Origin: Lactobacillus hominis DSM 23910 = CRBIP 24.179
GTDB taxonomy: Bacteria > Bacillota > Bacilli > Lactobacillales > Lactobacillaceae
NCBI RefSeq assembly: GCF_000296835.1
Contig: NZ_CAKE01000015.1
Location: 1 to 64,000, forward strand
Direction of reading: 5' to 3'
Length of the DNA: 64,000 nt
Shown here: piece after piece, positions 1 through 8,078 of the stretch
How positions within the stretch are numbered: position 1 is the first letter of the stretch
How the letters are laid out: every line of letters begins with the position of its first letter
The notes under the pieces: generated by a model
Told to the model about the DNA's origin: nothing
The model's database searches: none
What the model saw: only the letters and a program-made list of their open reading frames with translations
Position numbers and translations under genes: made by a program

Positions 1-18
1 TAAAGTAGACTTCTGATT

Positions 19-44
19 AAGGCATGCTCTAGCTTGGCTTTTTT
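19..44 (+). terminator. Possible terminator of a gene upstream of the window
   Basis: An imperfect hairpin (AAGGCATGC, loop TCTA, GCTTGGCTT, two mismatched positions) runs into six T residues. It probably ends a transcription unit that lies before the window. The mismatches make this a weak call. Confidence 0.4.
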
Positions 45-107
45 GCGTCTTCAAAAATAAATTTCAGTAAAAATGTTAATGCTGATAGCTATGTTGGGGA
101 GAAAAGT

Positions 108-932
108 GTGAAGAAAAGACATAAGTATAGTTTAGCAATGCTAGCCAGCACAATTCTGCTTCTTTTTGCAGGTTGCCAAAATCATACTAATCAATCTAGC
201 TCAAAATCTAGATCTTTAGTTATTAAAAAACAAAAAAGCAAAAAAAATAGTAAAAAGTTGATTATAGTTCATAAAAAACAGTCTACTGAAGAGAAAATGC
301 CGACTGTGACAGAGTTAATGAATAATGTGGCTGATTTTAATGAGGGAAATTTCGATATTCGCATTAATAATACAACGGAAAAAGGATATGACACTGGTGT
401 TATTCAAGAAAACCCGCGAATTGTTCACTATAAATTTAATGGTGGAATGTCTTCAGAAATATGGACGACGGATAAGGACGTTTATACCTTAGAAGGTAAC
501 AAATGGATTCAGACAGGACAAACTTATAGATGGGATAGATTTGATCCAATTACCAATGTTCCAGTAGCGCTGATTAGTCAAATGAAGGTATCTAAAAGTA
601 ATGATGGCTATAAAGTTGTCTATCAAGGAAATTCCCAAGAAGTAAAAGAATTAATGGAAAAATACATTATTCATGTAACACGTAATTATTATCGGAGTCC
701 ATGGGAAGATCAAGACTTCACATCTGCAACTTTAACTTATACCTTCAATAAGCAAAAGCGATTAATTGCTATGAATTATGAATGGAGCGCAGGCACAAAT
801 AGAGGAACTGCGGCTTATACGAATATTAACCAGCAAAAGTTAGCAGTTCCCAATAGTGTAATTCAAGCTGCAGCAAATAATCCTGATAGTGTTGATAACC
901 AAAATAACAGTGATACATATAATGACGATTAG
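108..932 (+). CDS. Secreted lipoprotein of unknown function
   Basis: The GTG start at 108 follows the purine-rich GGGGAGAAAA. The N-terminus has basic residues, a hydrophobic stretch and a lipobox LFAGC with the lipidated cysteine at residue 23, so the protein should be anchored to the outer face of the membrane. Residues 24-65 are a Ser/Lys/Asn/Gln-rich linker; the rest (about 70-250) looks like one folded domain rich in aromatic residues, similar in general layout to LppX/LolA-like carrier lipoproteins, but I do not recognise a family. The next gene, 28 bp downstream, is also membrane-anchored and may be cotranscribed. Function unknown. Confidence 0.75.
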   Translation: MKKRHKYSLAMLASTILLLFAGCQNHTNQSSSKSRSLVIKKQKSKKNSKKLIIVHKKQSTEEKMPTVTELMNNVADFNEGNFDIRINNTTEKGYDTGVIQENPRIVHYKFNGGMSSEIWTTDKDVYTLEGNKWIQTGQTYRWDRFDPITNVPVALISQMKVSKSNDGYKVVYQGNSQEVKELMEKYIIHVTRNYYRSPWEDQDFTSATLTYTFNKQKRLIAMNYEWSAGTNRGTAAYTNINQQKLAVPNSVIQAAANNPDSVDNQNNSDTYNDD

Positions 933-960
933 TAAAAGTAAGGAATTATAGAAAAAGAGC

Positions 961-1488
961 ATGGATAAGATAAGAAAAAATAAGTTTGTTGTTAAAGCTA
1001 AAGAAATCTGGAAAAAGCATAAAGTTGTAGTTTCAATTGCTGGTGCAATTGTCGTATTGCTCTGCGTTTTTGGATTTCATCAAGCCAATAGTAAGGTTGA
1101 CCCATTAGCAGATGTTCAACATGTGGTTTGGAATCCTTATAGCGAATCTTGGGTAATTCCAGGTCCTGAACGAGCACAGATTGCCACTAAAATGAGAATT
1201 GCGGTCTTTAAAAAATACGGTGCTAAAAGTCAGACAATTAAATCCTTTGAAGATAATCCTAAATGGTATTACGGCGCCGATGATTATAAAACAGCTAATG
1301 CAGATATAGGCGTTGATAAAACTAACGAAGCTATAAAAGAACTGGATTCTCTAAAAGATGGATTGAAGCTTGAACATGATAATAGCGGTAAAAAGCTGAT
1401 TCTTAAAATTGATGTTCCGCAAGATCAAGCCAATAAAGATGGCATCAAGCTTGCAAATCGAGAATTTAGTACTGATGAACAGCAATAG
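961..1488 (+). CDS. Single-pass membrane protein of unknown function
   Basis: A 175-residue protein with a lysine-rich N-terminus (about 1-20), one membrane segment (about 21-39) and an outward-facing hydrophilic domain of about 135 residues. By the positive-inside rule the long C-terminal part should lie outside. The ribosome binding site is weak (GAAAAAGAGC), consistent with translation coupled to the lipoprotein gene just upstream. No family motif is recognised. A 130-bp AT-rich gap without a clear terminator separates it from the next gene. Confidence 0.6.
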   Translation: MDKIRKNKFVVKAKEIWKKHKVVVSIAGAIVVLLCVFGFHQANSKVDPLADVQHVVWNPYSESWVIPGPERAQIATKMRIAVFKKYGAKSQTIKSFEDNPKWYYGADDYKTANADIGVDKTNEAIKELDSLKDGLKLEHDNSGKKLILKIDVPQDQANKDGIKLANREFSTDEQQ

Positions 1489-1618
1489 ATAATTTCAAAA
1501 GTTTAAGGTGGTGATGCGCTACATTTCCAAGTGGAAAATGATGATTAAATAAGCACTTAAAATTATCAAACAATATCAAAAATGTCGATTATTAATAATT
1601 TTCAAAATAGGGGAAAAC

Positions 1619-2920
1619 ATGAAGAATAAAAAGTTAATTATTACAAGCATGTTAGGTGCAACTTTATTTGGCTCAAGCTTAATTCTAACTTCTAAATCAG
1701 CTCAAGCTGCAGTAAAGGAAACGCCAGTTAATGGTACTGTTACTGTAAAGTATGATGGTAAAGGTAAAGTAAATCTATTAAATAGCGATGGTGCTTACCA
1801 AAACCAATACGTTTCAAAAAATAGTCAATGGAAAGCATTTACTAAAGCGACTATTAATAATCAAGAAATGTATCGTTTAGGATCAGAAAAGCAATGGATT
1901 CCATCAAAATTCACCCAATTCAATGAAAAAGGTGCTGAAAACAATACTCCAGCTGTTAATGGTCGAGAAGAAAGTTATAAAGGCCATGTTGCTACTGTTG
2001 TCTATCATGGTCGCGGTGGCGTTTCTTTACTTGATAAAAACGGTAAACATACTAAGCAATATGTTGCAAATAACTCAACTTGGAAAACTTTAGGTAAAGC
2101 AGTAATTAATGGCCAAACTGTATACCGTATTGGTAGTGAAAATCAATGGTTGCCAGCTCAATACAGCGTGATTGATAAAGCTTACCAGAATCCAGCTGGT
2201 TATTATCAGGTGCAATACAGTCAAATTAAGCCTACTGGTAAAGTTGGCTATACTGTAGGACGTGGCTACGAAGGTATTAAAACTTGGTTAATTATGAGAA
2301 GACTAGGTACTTTTGGCGGATATGCTAACTACAACTGGGCAACTTATAATGCAGTTAGACGTTTCCAAGCAAGTCATCATCTTCCTGTAACTGGAAATGT
2401 AGACGTAAATACTTGGCAAAAGCTAGGCTTCACTAGAAACTCATTCTACGATATTGATAGTTACATTGCTCCATTAGGCGCTAGCAAAACTCAAGGTAGA
2501 TCTGCTCATATTGAGGCAATGATTAGACAAGCTTATAAATATCTGGGCAAACCTTATATTGTAGGTGCTTCAAGCAGTCCACAATATGGTACTGACTGTT
2601 CTGGACTTGCAATGCAAGCTTTATATGCTGGCGGAATTAATCCACAATCTGCATCTTCAATTAATCACGCTCATCCAGGTAATGAATGGAATTCACGTAA
2701 TTTATGGGCTGATAGAAGACTAAAGACTGTTCCATATTCACAAAGACAACGTGGAGATTTGATTTTCTACTACCAACCAGGAACTCGCACTATTTGGCAC
2801 GTAGCAATCTACTTAGGCAATAACCAAGTTATCGAAAGTTGGCCACCAAGAATTATGGTTCAACCAATTATTAATGGTCAAAGAAATATTATTGCTGGTG
2901 TAAAGCGTCCGTTTATTTAA
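1619..2920 (+). CDS. Secreted NlpC/P60 peptidoglycan hydrolase with two SLAP-type wall-binding modules
   Basis: Signal peptide with likely cleavage after AQA (residue 30). Two homologous SLAP/SH3-like modules lie at about 38-100 and 120-183, each of the form VxYxGxGxVxLL...W...V-Y-R-x-G-S-E-x-Q-W. A peptidoglycan-binding-1-like segment lies at about 215-270, and the C-terminus (about 295-433) is an NlpC/P60 domain with the catalytic cysteine in DCSGLA (C327) and histidine in WHVAIYLG (H394). Members of this family cut gamma-D-Glu-diaminoacid or similar stem-peptide bonds. GGGG upstream of the ATG is the ribosome site. It abuts the next gene, another secreted SLAP-type protein, so the two are probably one operon. 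Confidence 0.85.
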   Translation: MKNKKLIITSMLGATLFGSSLILTSKSAQAAVKETPVNGTVTVKYDGKGKVNLLNSDGAYQNQYVSKNSQWKAFTKATINNQEMYRLGSEKQWIPSKFTQFNEKGAENNTPAVNGREESYKGHVATVVYHGRGGVSLLDKNGKHTKQYVANNSTWKTLGKAVINGQTVYRIGSENQWLPAQYSVIDKAYQNPAGYYQVQYSQIKPTGKVGYTVGRGYEGIKTWLIMRRLGTFGGYANYNWATYNAVRRFQASHHLPVTGNVDVNTWQKLGFTRNSFYDIDSYIAPLGASKTQGRSAHIEAMIRQAYKYLGKPYIVGASSSPQYGTDCSGLAMQALYAGGINPQSASSINHAHPGNEWNSRNLWADRRLKTVPYSQRQRGDLIFYYQPGTRTIWHVAIYLGNNQVIESWPPRIMVQPIINGQRNIIAGVKRPFI

Positions 2921-2938
2921 TTGGTGAAAAATAAAACA

Positions 2939-4018
2939 ATGAAAAAGAAAAATTTATTAAGTTTTTGTTTTGCTAGTTTAGGATTAGTGAGTTTATGCTT
3001 GATTAATCATAATCAGGTAAAAGCTGCTGAAGCAGATGGACAAGCAGACGTTCAAACACAAAATACAAGTTTAGATAGTCAAAATCCAGTAATTAATGAG
3101 AATAAAAATAATACTACTCAGCAAGTTACTAATCCAACAAATAATGAGCGTCCCTATAATGCAGTTGCCACAATTAAGTATCAAGGACCGGGTAAAGTAG
3201 CGGTTTGGTCTAATTATAATGAAACTAAAAAGCTAACTGGTAATTATTTGGCAAATGGTACACGCTGGAAAACATTTAAGCAGGCCAAAGATACTAATGG
3301 CTCTCAATGGTATAACTTGGGTGGTAATCAATGGGTAATTGATAAATATATTACTTTTTCAAATGCTCCGACTAAGAAAGCAGCAGTAACTGCTCAAACA
3401 AATACGCGAAATGGCATAGCCTATGAAGGGCAGCATAAGCGCTATGTATTTTATAGAAATGACAAAATTCAAACTGGTAAAATTGTTAGCGGTTCGCAAA
3501 CTTTTTATACTGACAAGTTTGGTGGAATCTATTCAGTTCAAAAAAATGTACCAGTAATTAGTCAAAGACCTGAGCTTCCAACGGGATGTGAAATGACTGC
3601 CGTTACGATGATGCTTCAAGGTGCAGGGGTTAAAGTTAACAAATTCCAAGTTGCAAGAGATACGCCACGTTCATCAAATGGAGATTATGGATTTGTTGGG
3701 AATCCATATAGCGTGACTGGCTGGTGGGTTTTTCCTAATGGAATTGCGCCTGTAGTAAGAAAATATTTAGGTCATAGCGAAAATCTTACTGGTGCAAGCT
3801 TAGATCGAATTAACGATAAATTAATGCACGGACATGCAGTGGTGATGTGGATGGCTAATATGAATGGCTTTGTAAACCATGCCATTACATTGACTGGTTA
3901 CAATACGCGTGGAGTCTATTATTACAATAATCCATGGACTGGACGTAAAGAATCTATTAGCCGTGCTTCATTATTAAGTCACTGGGCTAGAGATAAAAAA
4001 CGCGCTTTGAGTTATTAA
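2939..4018 (+). CDS. Secreted C39-like cysteine peptidase with a SLAP-type module
   Basis: I choose the ATG at 2939 because GGTGA at 2923-2927 fits it as a ribosome site; a TTG at 2921 directly after the previous stop lacks one. The 359-residue product has a signal peptide (about 1-29), an Asn/Gln/Thr-rich linker, one SLAP-type module (about 72-138), a short Tyr-rich repeat region (about 160-200), and a peptidase C39-like (PF13529-type) domain at about 202-359. Candidate catalytic residues are C217 in PTGCEMT, H314 in VNHAITL and N330/N331 in YYNNPW. The substrate is unknown; a role in wall or surface-protein processing is inferred from the wall-binding module and the hydrolase next door. Confidence 0.8.
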   Translation: MKKKNLLSFCFASLGLVSLCLINHNQVKAAEADGQADVQTQNTSLDSQNPVINENKNNTTQQVTNPTNNERPYNAVATIKYQGPGKVAVWSNYNETKKLTGNYLANGTRWKTFKQAKDTNGSQWYNLGGNQWVIDKYITFSNAPTKKAAVTAQTNTRNGIAYEGQHKRYVFYRNDKIQTGKIVSGSQTFYTDKFGGIYSVQKNVPVISQRPELPTGCEMTAVTMMLQGAGVKVNKFQVARDTPRSSNGDYGFVGNPYSVTGWWVFPNGIAPVVRKYLGHSENLTGASLDRINDKLMHGHAVVMWMANMNGFVNHAITLTGYNTRGVYYYNNPWTGRKESISRASLLSHWARDKKRALSY

Positions 4019-4083
4019 CTATTAATCATTTGTGGAAACTTATGCAATTTCGTTAATTAAGATAGCATGAAATACAAAAAATT

Positions 4084-4106
4084 ACGGGCCTTAGGCCCGT
4101 TTTTTT
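4084..4106 (+). terminator. Rho-independent terminator
   Basis: Perfect 7-bp stem ACGGGCC/GGCCCGT with a TTA loop followed by T residues; it ends the operon of the two SLAP-type hydrolases. Confidence 0.9.
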
Positions 4107-4183
4107 ATGCACTCAGTCTAGTAAATTAGTATTATAAAGATTAAAATATAGAATAATCCTAAACTATGAAAGGTTCTACTCCA

Positions 4184-4705
4184 ATGTCACTAATCTATAT
4201 TCGCCAGGCTCAACTACAAGATCTATCCAAAATAATGCTCATCATCGCGCAGGCTAAAACTTTCTTGAAAAATAGTGGCTCAAGTCAGTGGCAGGCAGAG
4301 TATCCAAATGAAACAACGATTCAAAATGATATTGCTGAAAAAGTTGGCTATGTGTTAATGGTTGATAAAAAAATCGCTGGCTATAGTGCAGTTATCGCAG
4401 GAGTTGAGCCAACTTATCGCGATATTGAAGGCAATTGGCATAATGAAGTTGACGAATATGCTACAATTCATCGCATGGCAATTTCCAATGAATTTCGCGG
4501 GATGCGTCTCGCAAATTATTTCTTTTCAAATATTATTTCTGTGCTGTTTGCTCAAGGTGTTACTAATTTTAGAATCGATACTTCAAGAAAGAATAAAATT
4601 ATGCAGCATTTAGCTGAAAGTCATGGTTTTGTGCAAAGAGGAATTATTCAAGTGGACGAAGATCCTGAAGATCCGAGCCGTATAGCTTACGAATTAAATC
4701 TTTAA
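4184..4705 (+). CDS. GNAT-family N-acetyltransferase
   Basis: The start is placed at the ATG at 4184 (protein begins MSLIYIRQA) because AAAGG lies about 10 bases before it; an in-frame ATG at 4166 has no ribosome site. The 173-residue protein has the GNAT layout: an N-terminal strand and helix, a central beta sheet (GYVLMVDKKIAGYSAVI), then the acetyl-CoA-binding segment with the variant motif NEFRGMRLANYFF (about 105-118). The substrate is unknown. The 3' end, from 4671 through the stop, is copied again at 5519-5549 on the other side of the toxin-antitoxin pair, so this locus has been rearranged. Confidence 0.85.
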   Translation: MSLIYIRQAQLQDLSKIMLIIAQAKTFLKNSGSSQWQAEYPNETTIQNDIAEKVGYVLMVDKKIAGYSAVIAGVEPTYRDIEGNWHNEVDEYATIHRMAISNEFRGMRLANYFFSNIISVLFAQGVTNFRIDTSRKNKIMQHLAESHGFVQRGIIQVDEDPEDPSRIAYELNL

Positions 4706-4710
4706 AAGAT
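4671..4710 (+). repeat. Direct repeat copy A (3' end of the GNAT gene)
   Basis: The 24 bases 4671-4694 recur at 5519-5542 with one difference (T versus G at the 17th base). Downstream, AAAAGAT follows in both copies, with a 9-base deletion in copy B. The two copies enclose the toxin-antitoxin module. Confidence 0.85.
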
Positions 4711-4721
4711 AAATATGAACA

Positions 4722-4752
4722 AAAAAACTGCGACTAGATTCGCAGTTTTTTA
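4722..4752. terminator. Bidirectional terminator
   Basis: The stem AAACTGCGA/TCGCAGTTT has an A-run on one side and a T-run on the other. It can end both the acetyltransferase (+) and the toxin-antitoxin operon (-). Confidence 0.85.
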
Positions 4753-4768
4753 TTTAAAGATATTTTTA

Positions 4769-5077
4769 TTATTTGCTTAATCTGTTTTCGGCATCTCGAT
4801 ATACCTTTTCACGTCTTCTGGCACCTATAGCAATAATTTTGATTATTTTTATTTTCTCTTTGTCACGTGTAAAAATAATTCTTAAACCCATTTTTTTGTT
4901 CTTAAGTTTGCGACAATTAATAAGTTTGCCATGTAGTGGTTGACCCGCATTCATGCCAAGTGCTTTTAAACGAGAAATTCCTTTGTCCACGAAGACTAGT
5001 TGATTACCTTCAAGATTATCATATTCTTCTTTTGCTTCGGGAAGATAAATTACTTCATAAGGAGTCTTGTGTGGCAT
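4769..5077 (-). CDS. RelE/ParE-superfamily toxin
   Basis: A 102-residue basic protein with the RelE/ParE fold signature: an N-terminal strand (YEVIYLPEAKEEY), two helices, GxPLHGKL, then a basic beta sheet ending in LRIIFTRD and IIAIGARRREKVYRDA. RelE-type members cut mRNA in the ribosome and ParE-type members poison gyrase; the sequence alone does not tell which applies. It starts 3 bases after the stop of the antitoxin gene, the usual antitoxin-first order. Both genes point against their neighbours and sit between two copies of the acetyltransferase 3' end, which suggests the module was inserted. Confidence 0.85.
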   Translation of the reverse strand: MPHKTPYEVIYLPEAKEEYDNLEGNQLVFVDKGISRLKALGMNAGQPLHGKLINCRKLKNKKMGLRIIFTRDKEKIKIIKIIAIGARRREKVYRDAENRLSK

Positions 5078-5080
5078 TAA

Positions 5081-5410
5081 TTACTCCCATCCATCATTTT
5101 CATCTATTTCTACAGAAGCGTTAGCCTTATTTTTCCCTCTGACTTCTTCATCACTATAATATTCACCTGAATCATTTGCTAGGCGTGAAGCAGCATTTTT
5201 TTCTACTAATAAATCTTCAAGTTGATCTAGTTTTTTCACCATTGCTTCGTAATCCTTAACTGACATTACGATTCCAGCTGGAGTATTACGATTTAAAACA
5301 TATACTCCAGTCCCTTGATCTTCAGCTTCTTTGAATAATGTTCCTGGATTTTTTTTTAAATCAGAAATGCTTGTAGTGGGTACATCTAATGTTTTTAACA
5401 TTGAACTCAT
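5081..5410 (-). CDS. Phd/YefM-family antitoxin
   Basis: A 109-residue acidic protein. The N-terminal half resembles Phd/YefM antitoxins (TSISDLKKNPGTLF, then YVLNRNTPAGIVMS and DYEAMVKKLDQLED), which bind DNA as dimers. The acidic C-terminal tail (DENDGWE) is the kind of flexible segment that covers the toxin. The start (MSSML) has AGAGGATGAG upstream. A perfect 12-bp palindrome in the promoter region is a candidate autoregulatory operator. It is cotranscribed with the toxin gene. Confidence 0.85.
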   Translation of the reverse strand: MSSMLKTLDVPTTSISDLKKNPGTLFKEAEDQGTGVYVLNRNTPAGIVMSVKDYEAMVKKLDQLEDLLVEKNAASRLANDSGEYYSDEEVRGKNKANASVEIDENDGWE

Positions 5411-5415
5411 CCTCT

Positions 5416-5427
5416 CTATTATAATAG
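5416..5427. promoter_or_regulatory. Candidate operator/promoter of the toxin-antitoxin operon
   Basis: The perfect palindrome CTATTATAATAG includes a TATAAT -10-like hexamer on the minus strand just before the antitoxin start. Phd/YefM antitoxins commonly repress their own promoter through such palindromes. The binding role is inferred. Confidence 0.5.
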
Positions 5428-5518
5428 TATAGCATGTGAAGTCTTTTATAAAACTAATAATAGTCTTATTGAAGTTTTTTAAAAAGCGTATTTATAAAGA
5501 ATTAATTAATAACTAAAA

Positions 5519-5549
5519 ATCCGAGCCGTATAGCGTACGAATAAAAGAT
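5519..5549 (+). repeat. Direct repeat copy B (orphan GNAT 3' end)
   Basis: Near copy of 4671-4710 with one base change and a 9-base deletion that removes the original stop codon region. It is not part of any gene here and marks the far side of the toxin-antitoxin module. Confidence 0.85.
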
Positions 5550-5606
5550 GTTTTTAACCTAAAATAACTACCAATATGAGAAAATATGTATAGGGAGGCG
5601 AATATT

Positions 5607-6359
5607 ATGCCTTATACATTAACGCAGCTGATCGTTTATTTTTTTACTTATGCAGTAATTGGCTGGCTCTGGGAGACAGTTTACTGCTCAATTAAAGATC
5701 ATCATTATGACTATCGTGGATTCTTATTTGGTCCGTATTGCCCAGTTTATGGCTTTGCAGTAACGACGATTTTAGTTTTCACTTACCGGGTACGCGATAA
5801 TATTTTATTGCTCTTTTTAGTTGGAATTATTGTGGCAACGCTTTTTGAATATTTTGCCAGTCTTTTTTTAGAAAAAGTCTTCCACATGAAGTTGTGGGAC
5901 TATTCGCACTTGTGGGGCAATATTCCAGGAAGAATAGCACCGATTATTTCTCTAGGATGGGGTTTTGGTGTGGTTTTACTTGTTAAATTTGTCCAGCCAC
6001 TAGTGCAAAAGATGATTAATTGGGAGGAAGCTAAAATTCATGGCTTTTTAGCATTAATTGTGGTGTTAGTCATGGGAACCGACTTTATTTGTACGATCAT
6101 CAGTGTTGAAAGATTCCATACGACTACGCAAATGTGGGATCAGCGCATCAATCAATTTATCAGACAATTGCCAGATAAATTGGAACATGATCATAAGCAA
6201 GTTCATGCTGCAGTAGTTGCACACCTCAATGATATAGAGCCTGAGCGTAAGTTATCTTGGAACCAAAGACGTTTGCTCAAGAGCTTCCCTCAGATGAAGT
6301 TTAATGACAGCGATAAATTCAATAAGATTAAAGAGCATTTGATTAATAAGAATAATTAA
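5607..6359 (+). CDS. CmpB-like putative ABC transporter permease (PF06541 type)
   Basis: The start is set at the ATG at 5607, 8 bases after GGGAGG (5593-5598); an in-frame ATG at 5586 lies before that site and is unlikely. The 250-residue product has about five hydrophobic segments in its first 170 residues and a charged cytoplasmic tail. The motif set AVIGWLWETVYCS, RGFLFGPYCPVYGFA and LWDYS...GRIAP is characteristic of the ABC_trans_CmpB family, which is widespread in Firmicutes, has no firm function and usually lacks an ATPase partner. No ATPase gene is near. It ends in a terminator shared with the convergent psiE-like gene. Confidence 0.8.
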   Translation: MPYTLTQLIVYFFTYAVIGWLWETVYCSIKDHHYDYRGFLFGPYCPVYGFAVTTILVFTYRVRDNILLLFLVGIIVATLFEYFASLFLEKVFHMKLWDYSHLWGNIPGRIAPIISLGWGFGVVLLVKFVQPLVQKMINWEEAKIHGFLALIVVLVMGTDFICTIISVERFHTTTQMWDQRINQFIRQLPDKLEHDHKQVHAAVVAHLNDIEPERKLSWNQRRLLKSFPQMKFNDSDKFNKIKEHLINKNN

Positions 6360-6361
6360 CA

Positions 6362-6394
6362 AAAATCTCTAGCCAGTACGACTAGAGATTTTTT
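6362..6394. terminator. Bidirectional terminator
   Basis: AAAATCTCTAG pairs with CTAGAGATTTT around a 9-base loop, with A/T runs on both sides, between the convergent CmpB-like and PsiE-like genes. Confidence 0.9.
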
Positions 6395-6800
6395 ACATCT
6401 TAATATGTTTTTTCATAATAACCATCCCAATGATTAAAAGTAAAATTGACACGGCATTTACTAAAACTTGAATTGGTTCGCCATGGGCGCTGATTAATCC
6501 ACGCAGCAGAGCAGTTACGCCAAGGCCCATTAAAAAGTTTACGCTGGTATCGCCATTATGCTTTAAAGCTGAAAAAATCATTGCTGCAAATTCAAAAAAT
6601 AAGAAAAATACAATGACTTCATCTAATACTTCCAGATGGACTTTGAAGATATTATTGGTTGTAATTAAGATTCTGCCTAAAGAAAACAGCTCCATAAACA
6701 GGACGATTACAAGATAAATGCCCAAAATACCTAGTGCAGTTACAGTTAGAAATTTCAAAACATTAGCGAATTTATTGGTGAATTTATTAAAGTATTTCAT
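6393..6800 (-). CDS. psiE: PsiE-family phosphate-starvation-inducible membrane protein
   Basis: A 135-residue protein with four predicted membrane helices and the PsiE-family pattern: charged N-terminus, VLDEVIVFFLFFEFAAMI in the second half, and a conserved arginine loop (TALLRGLIS) before the last helix. Its length matches the family. The biochemical role of PsiE is unknown; in Escherichia coli the gene responds to phosphate starvation. No Pho-box-like site is evident upstream here, so phosphate control in this organism is not shown. Confidence 0.8.
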   Translation of the reverse strand: MKYFNKFTNKFANVLKFLTVTALGILGIYLVIVLFMELFSLGRILITTNNIFKVHLEVLDEVIVFFLFFEFAAMIFSALKHNGDTSVNFLMGLGVTALLRGLISAHGEPIQVLVNAVSILLLIIGMVIMKKHIKM

Positions 6801-6961
6801 ATTTATCCTTTTTTGCGTGATTAGTCTATACTTTATTTTCGCGCTGATAAGGTGAAAAAGCCACCATTAAGTAGTGTTTTATTAATACTAGAAAAAAATC
6901 TTTTTATTCAAATGTTTTATTAGTATAATGTGAAAAAACAAAATTAATGGGATGTGAAATA

Positions 6962-7126
6962 ATGAAAAGAATAGTGATTTTTCCTTTCGCGATGATATTT
7001 ATAGCATTGTTAATTAGTCTGGTTTTTCCAAAATATTTTGTATTTAATAGCAACACAATTATTTCATTATGTATTGGAATTGGATGTTATTGGTTAGCGT
7101 TATTAATTAATAAATTGAAGAAGTAA
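6962..7126 (+). CDS. Small hydrophobic membrane protein (54 aa)
   Basis: A short open frame beginning MKRIVIFPFAM and ending INKLKK contains two hydrophobic segments (about 4-24 and 31-50) with basic residues at both ends, as in a two-helix membrane hairpin. GGGATGTGA lies just upstream of the ATG, TATAAT-like sequence lies about 40 bases before it, and a strong terminator begins one base after its stop. That arrangement supports a real small gene. No function is assigned. Confidence 0.55.
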   Translation: MKRIVIFPFAMIFIALLISLVFPKYFVFNSNTIISLCIGIGCYWLALLINKLKK

Positions 7127-7127
7127 C

Positions 7128-7158
7128 AAAAGGATGCCAAAAGGTATCCTTTTGTTTT
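7128..7158 (+). terminator. Rho-independent terminator
   Basis: The 11-bp stem AAAAGGATGCC/GGTATCCTTTT with one G-U pair and a T-rich tail starts right after the small membrane protein gene. Confidence 0.8.
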
Positions 7159-7270
7159 CACAATCTAAAATTGGTCTATTGCAATTTTTCTTATAATTCA
7201 GTCCAGTAGACGAATATTATTAAAAATGGTATTATGTGAGCGCATACAAAAATAAGGAGAAAAAAGAAGA

Positions 7271-7840
7271 ATGAAGACCATTTATTTAGTAAGACACGGA
7301 GAAACTCTCTTTAACGTTCACCACAAGATCCAAGGCGCCTGCGATTCGCCTTTAACTGCTCTTGGAAGAAAGCAAGCTCAATTAGTGCATAATTATTTTC
7401 AGCATAAATTTATCCACTTTGATGCCGCTTTTTGCTCGACTCAGCAGCGCGCTAGCGATACGTTGGAAATTATCACGAATAATAAGCTTCCTTATACTAG
7501 GCTGAAGAATTTATGCGAAAAAGATCATGGTCAATATGAAGGCCAAGACGAGTATATGCTGCCGTGGAGAAGAGGGTATAGTAGAAAGAACCCGGCTTTT
7601 GAATCAGATGACCATGTTACTTACCGCATGATTCAGGCAATGGATGAAATTTTAAATGCAACTCATGAAGGCGAAAAAATCTTAATTGTCGGCCATGGCA
7701 CAGCTTTACGTTTATTTACCAAGCATGTAAATCCTGTTTTTTCAGCTTATAGCAACTGCGAAATAGTTAAAATGACAGCTCAAAATAATGTTTTAACTTA
7801 CGAAAATAGCTTTACACCGGCTTTAGAACTAGTTAATTAG
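7271..7840 (+). CDS. Histidine phosphatase family protein (phosphoglycerate-mutase-like)
   Basis: A 189-residue protein with the branch-1 histidine phosphatase motif RHGET (about residues 8-12, phosphohistidine H9), the second arginine in STQQRASDT, the acid in EKDHGQYEGQ, and the second histidine in VGHGTALRL. These residues form the phosphate pocket. The substrate is unknown; the family includes mutases, sugar phosphatases and nucleotide phosphatases. AAGGAG precedes the ATG. A close paralogue lies at 18373-18948 with the same length and motif spacing. Confidence 0.9.
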   Translation: MKTIYLVRHGETLFNVHHKIQGACDSPLTALGRKQAQLVHNYFQHKFIHFDAAFCSTQQRASDTLEIITNNKLPYTRLKNLCEKDHGQYEGQDEYMLPWRRGYSRKNPAFESDDHVTYRMIQAMDEILNATHEGEKILIVGHGTALRLFTKHVNPVFSAYSNCEIVKMTAQNNVLTYENSFTPALELVN

Positions 7841-7905
7841 ATAAAAACTATTATGCTATAATCTCATTTTTGTTACATTATTACATGAATTTAACAAAAT
7901 AAGTA

Positions 7906-7928
7906 TTTATTACAGCCATGTAACAAAA
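7906..7928. promoter_or_regulatory. WalR-like inverted motif upstream of the first Apf gene
   Basis: On the minus strand this reads TGTTAC, five bases, TGTAAT, which fits the published WalR box (TGTWAH-N5-TGTWAH). A related site at 22187-22209 lies upstream of the other Apf gene. A second TGTTACA/TTACATG pair occurs at 7870-7886. WalR control is an inference. Confidence 0.45.
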
Positions 7929-8078
7929 CTGCGCGTTTTCTTAACCTTAAACCCGCCTTTATGTTATGGATATGCAATATTATCTGTGTAGTATATAAGC
8001 TGTCAATTGAAAGAGAAAAAGATTTATATCAATTGAACTATATTTACGAAAGATAATATTTCAAAGGAGAAATTAATT

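Noticed and set aside
4362..4613. Open frame of 83 codons inside the acetyltransferase gene
   Set aside because: It is a frame shifted within a gene with clear GNAT motifs and has no ribosome site.
5519..5549. Possible second acetyltransferase gene fragment
   Set aside because: Only the last bases of the gene are present, no start or body; it is kept only as a repeat.
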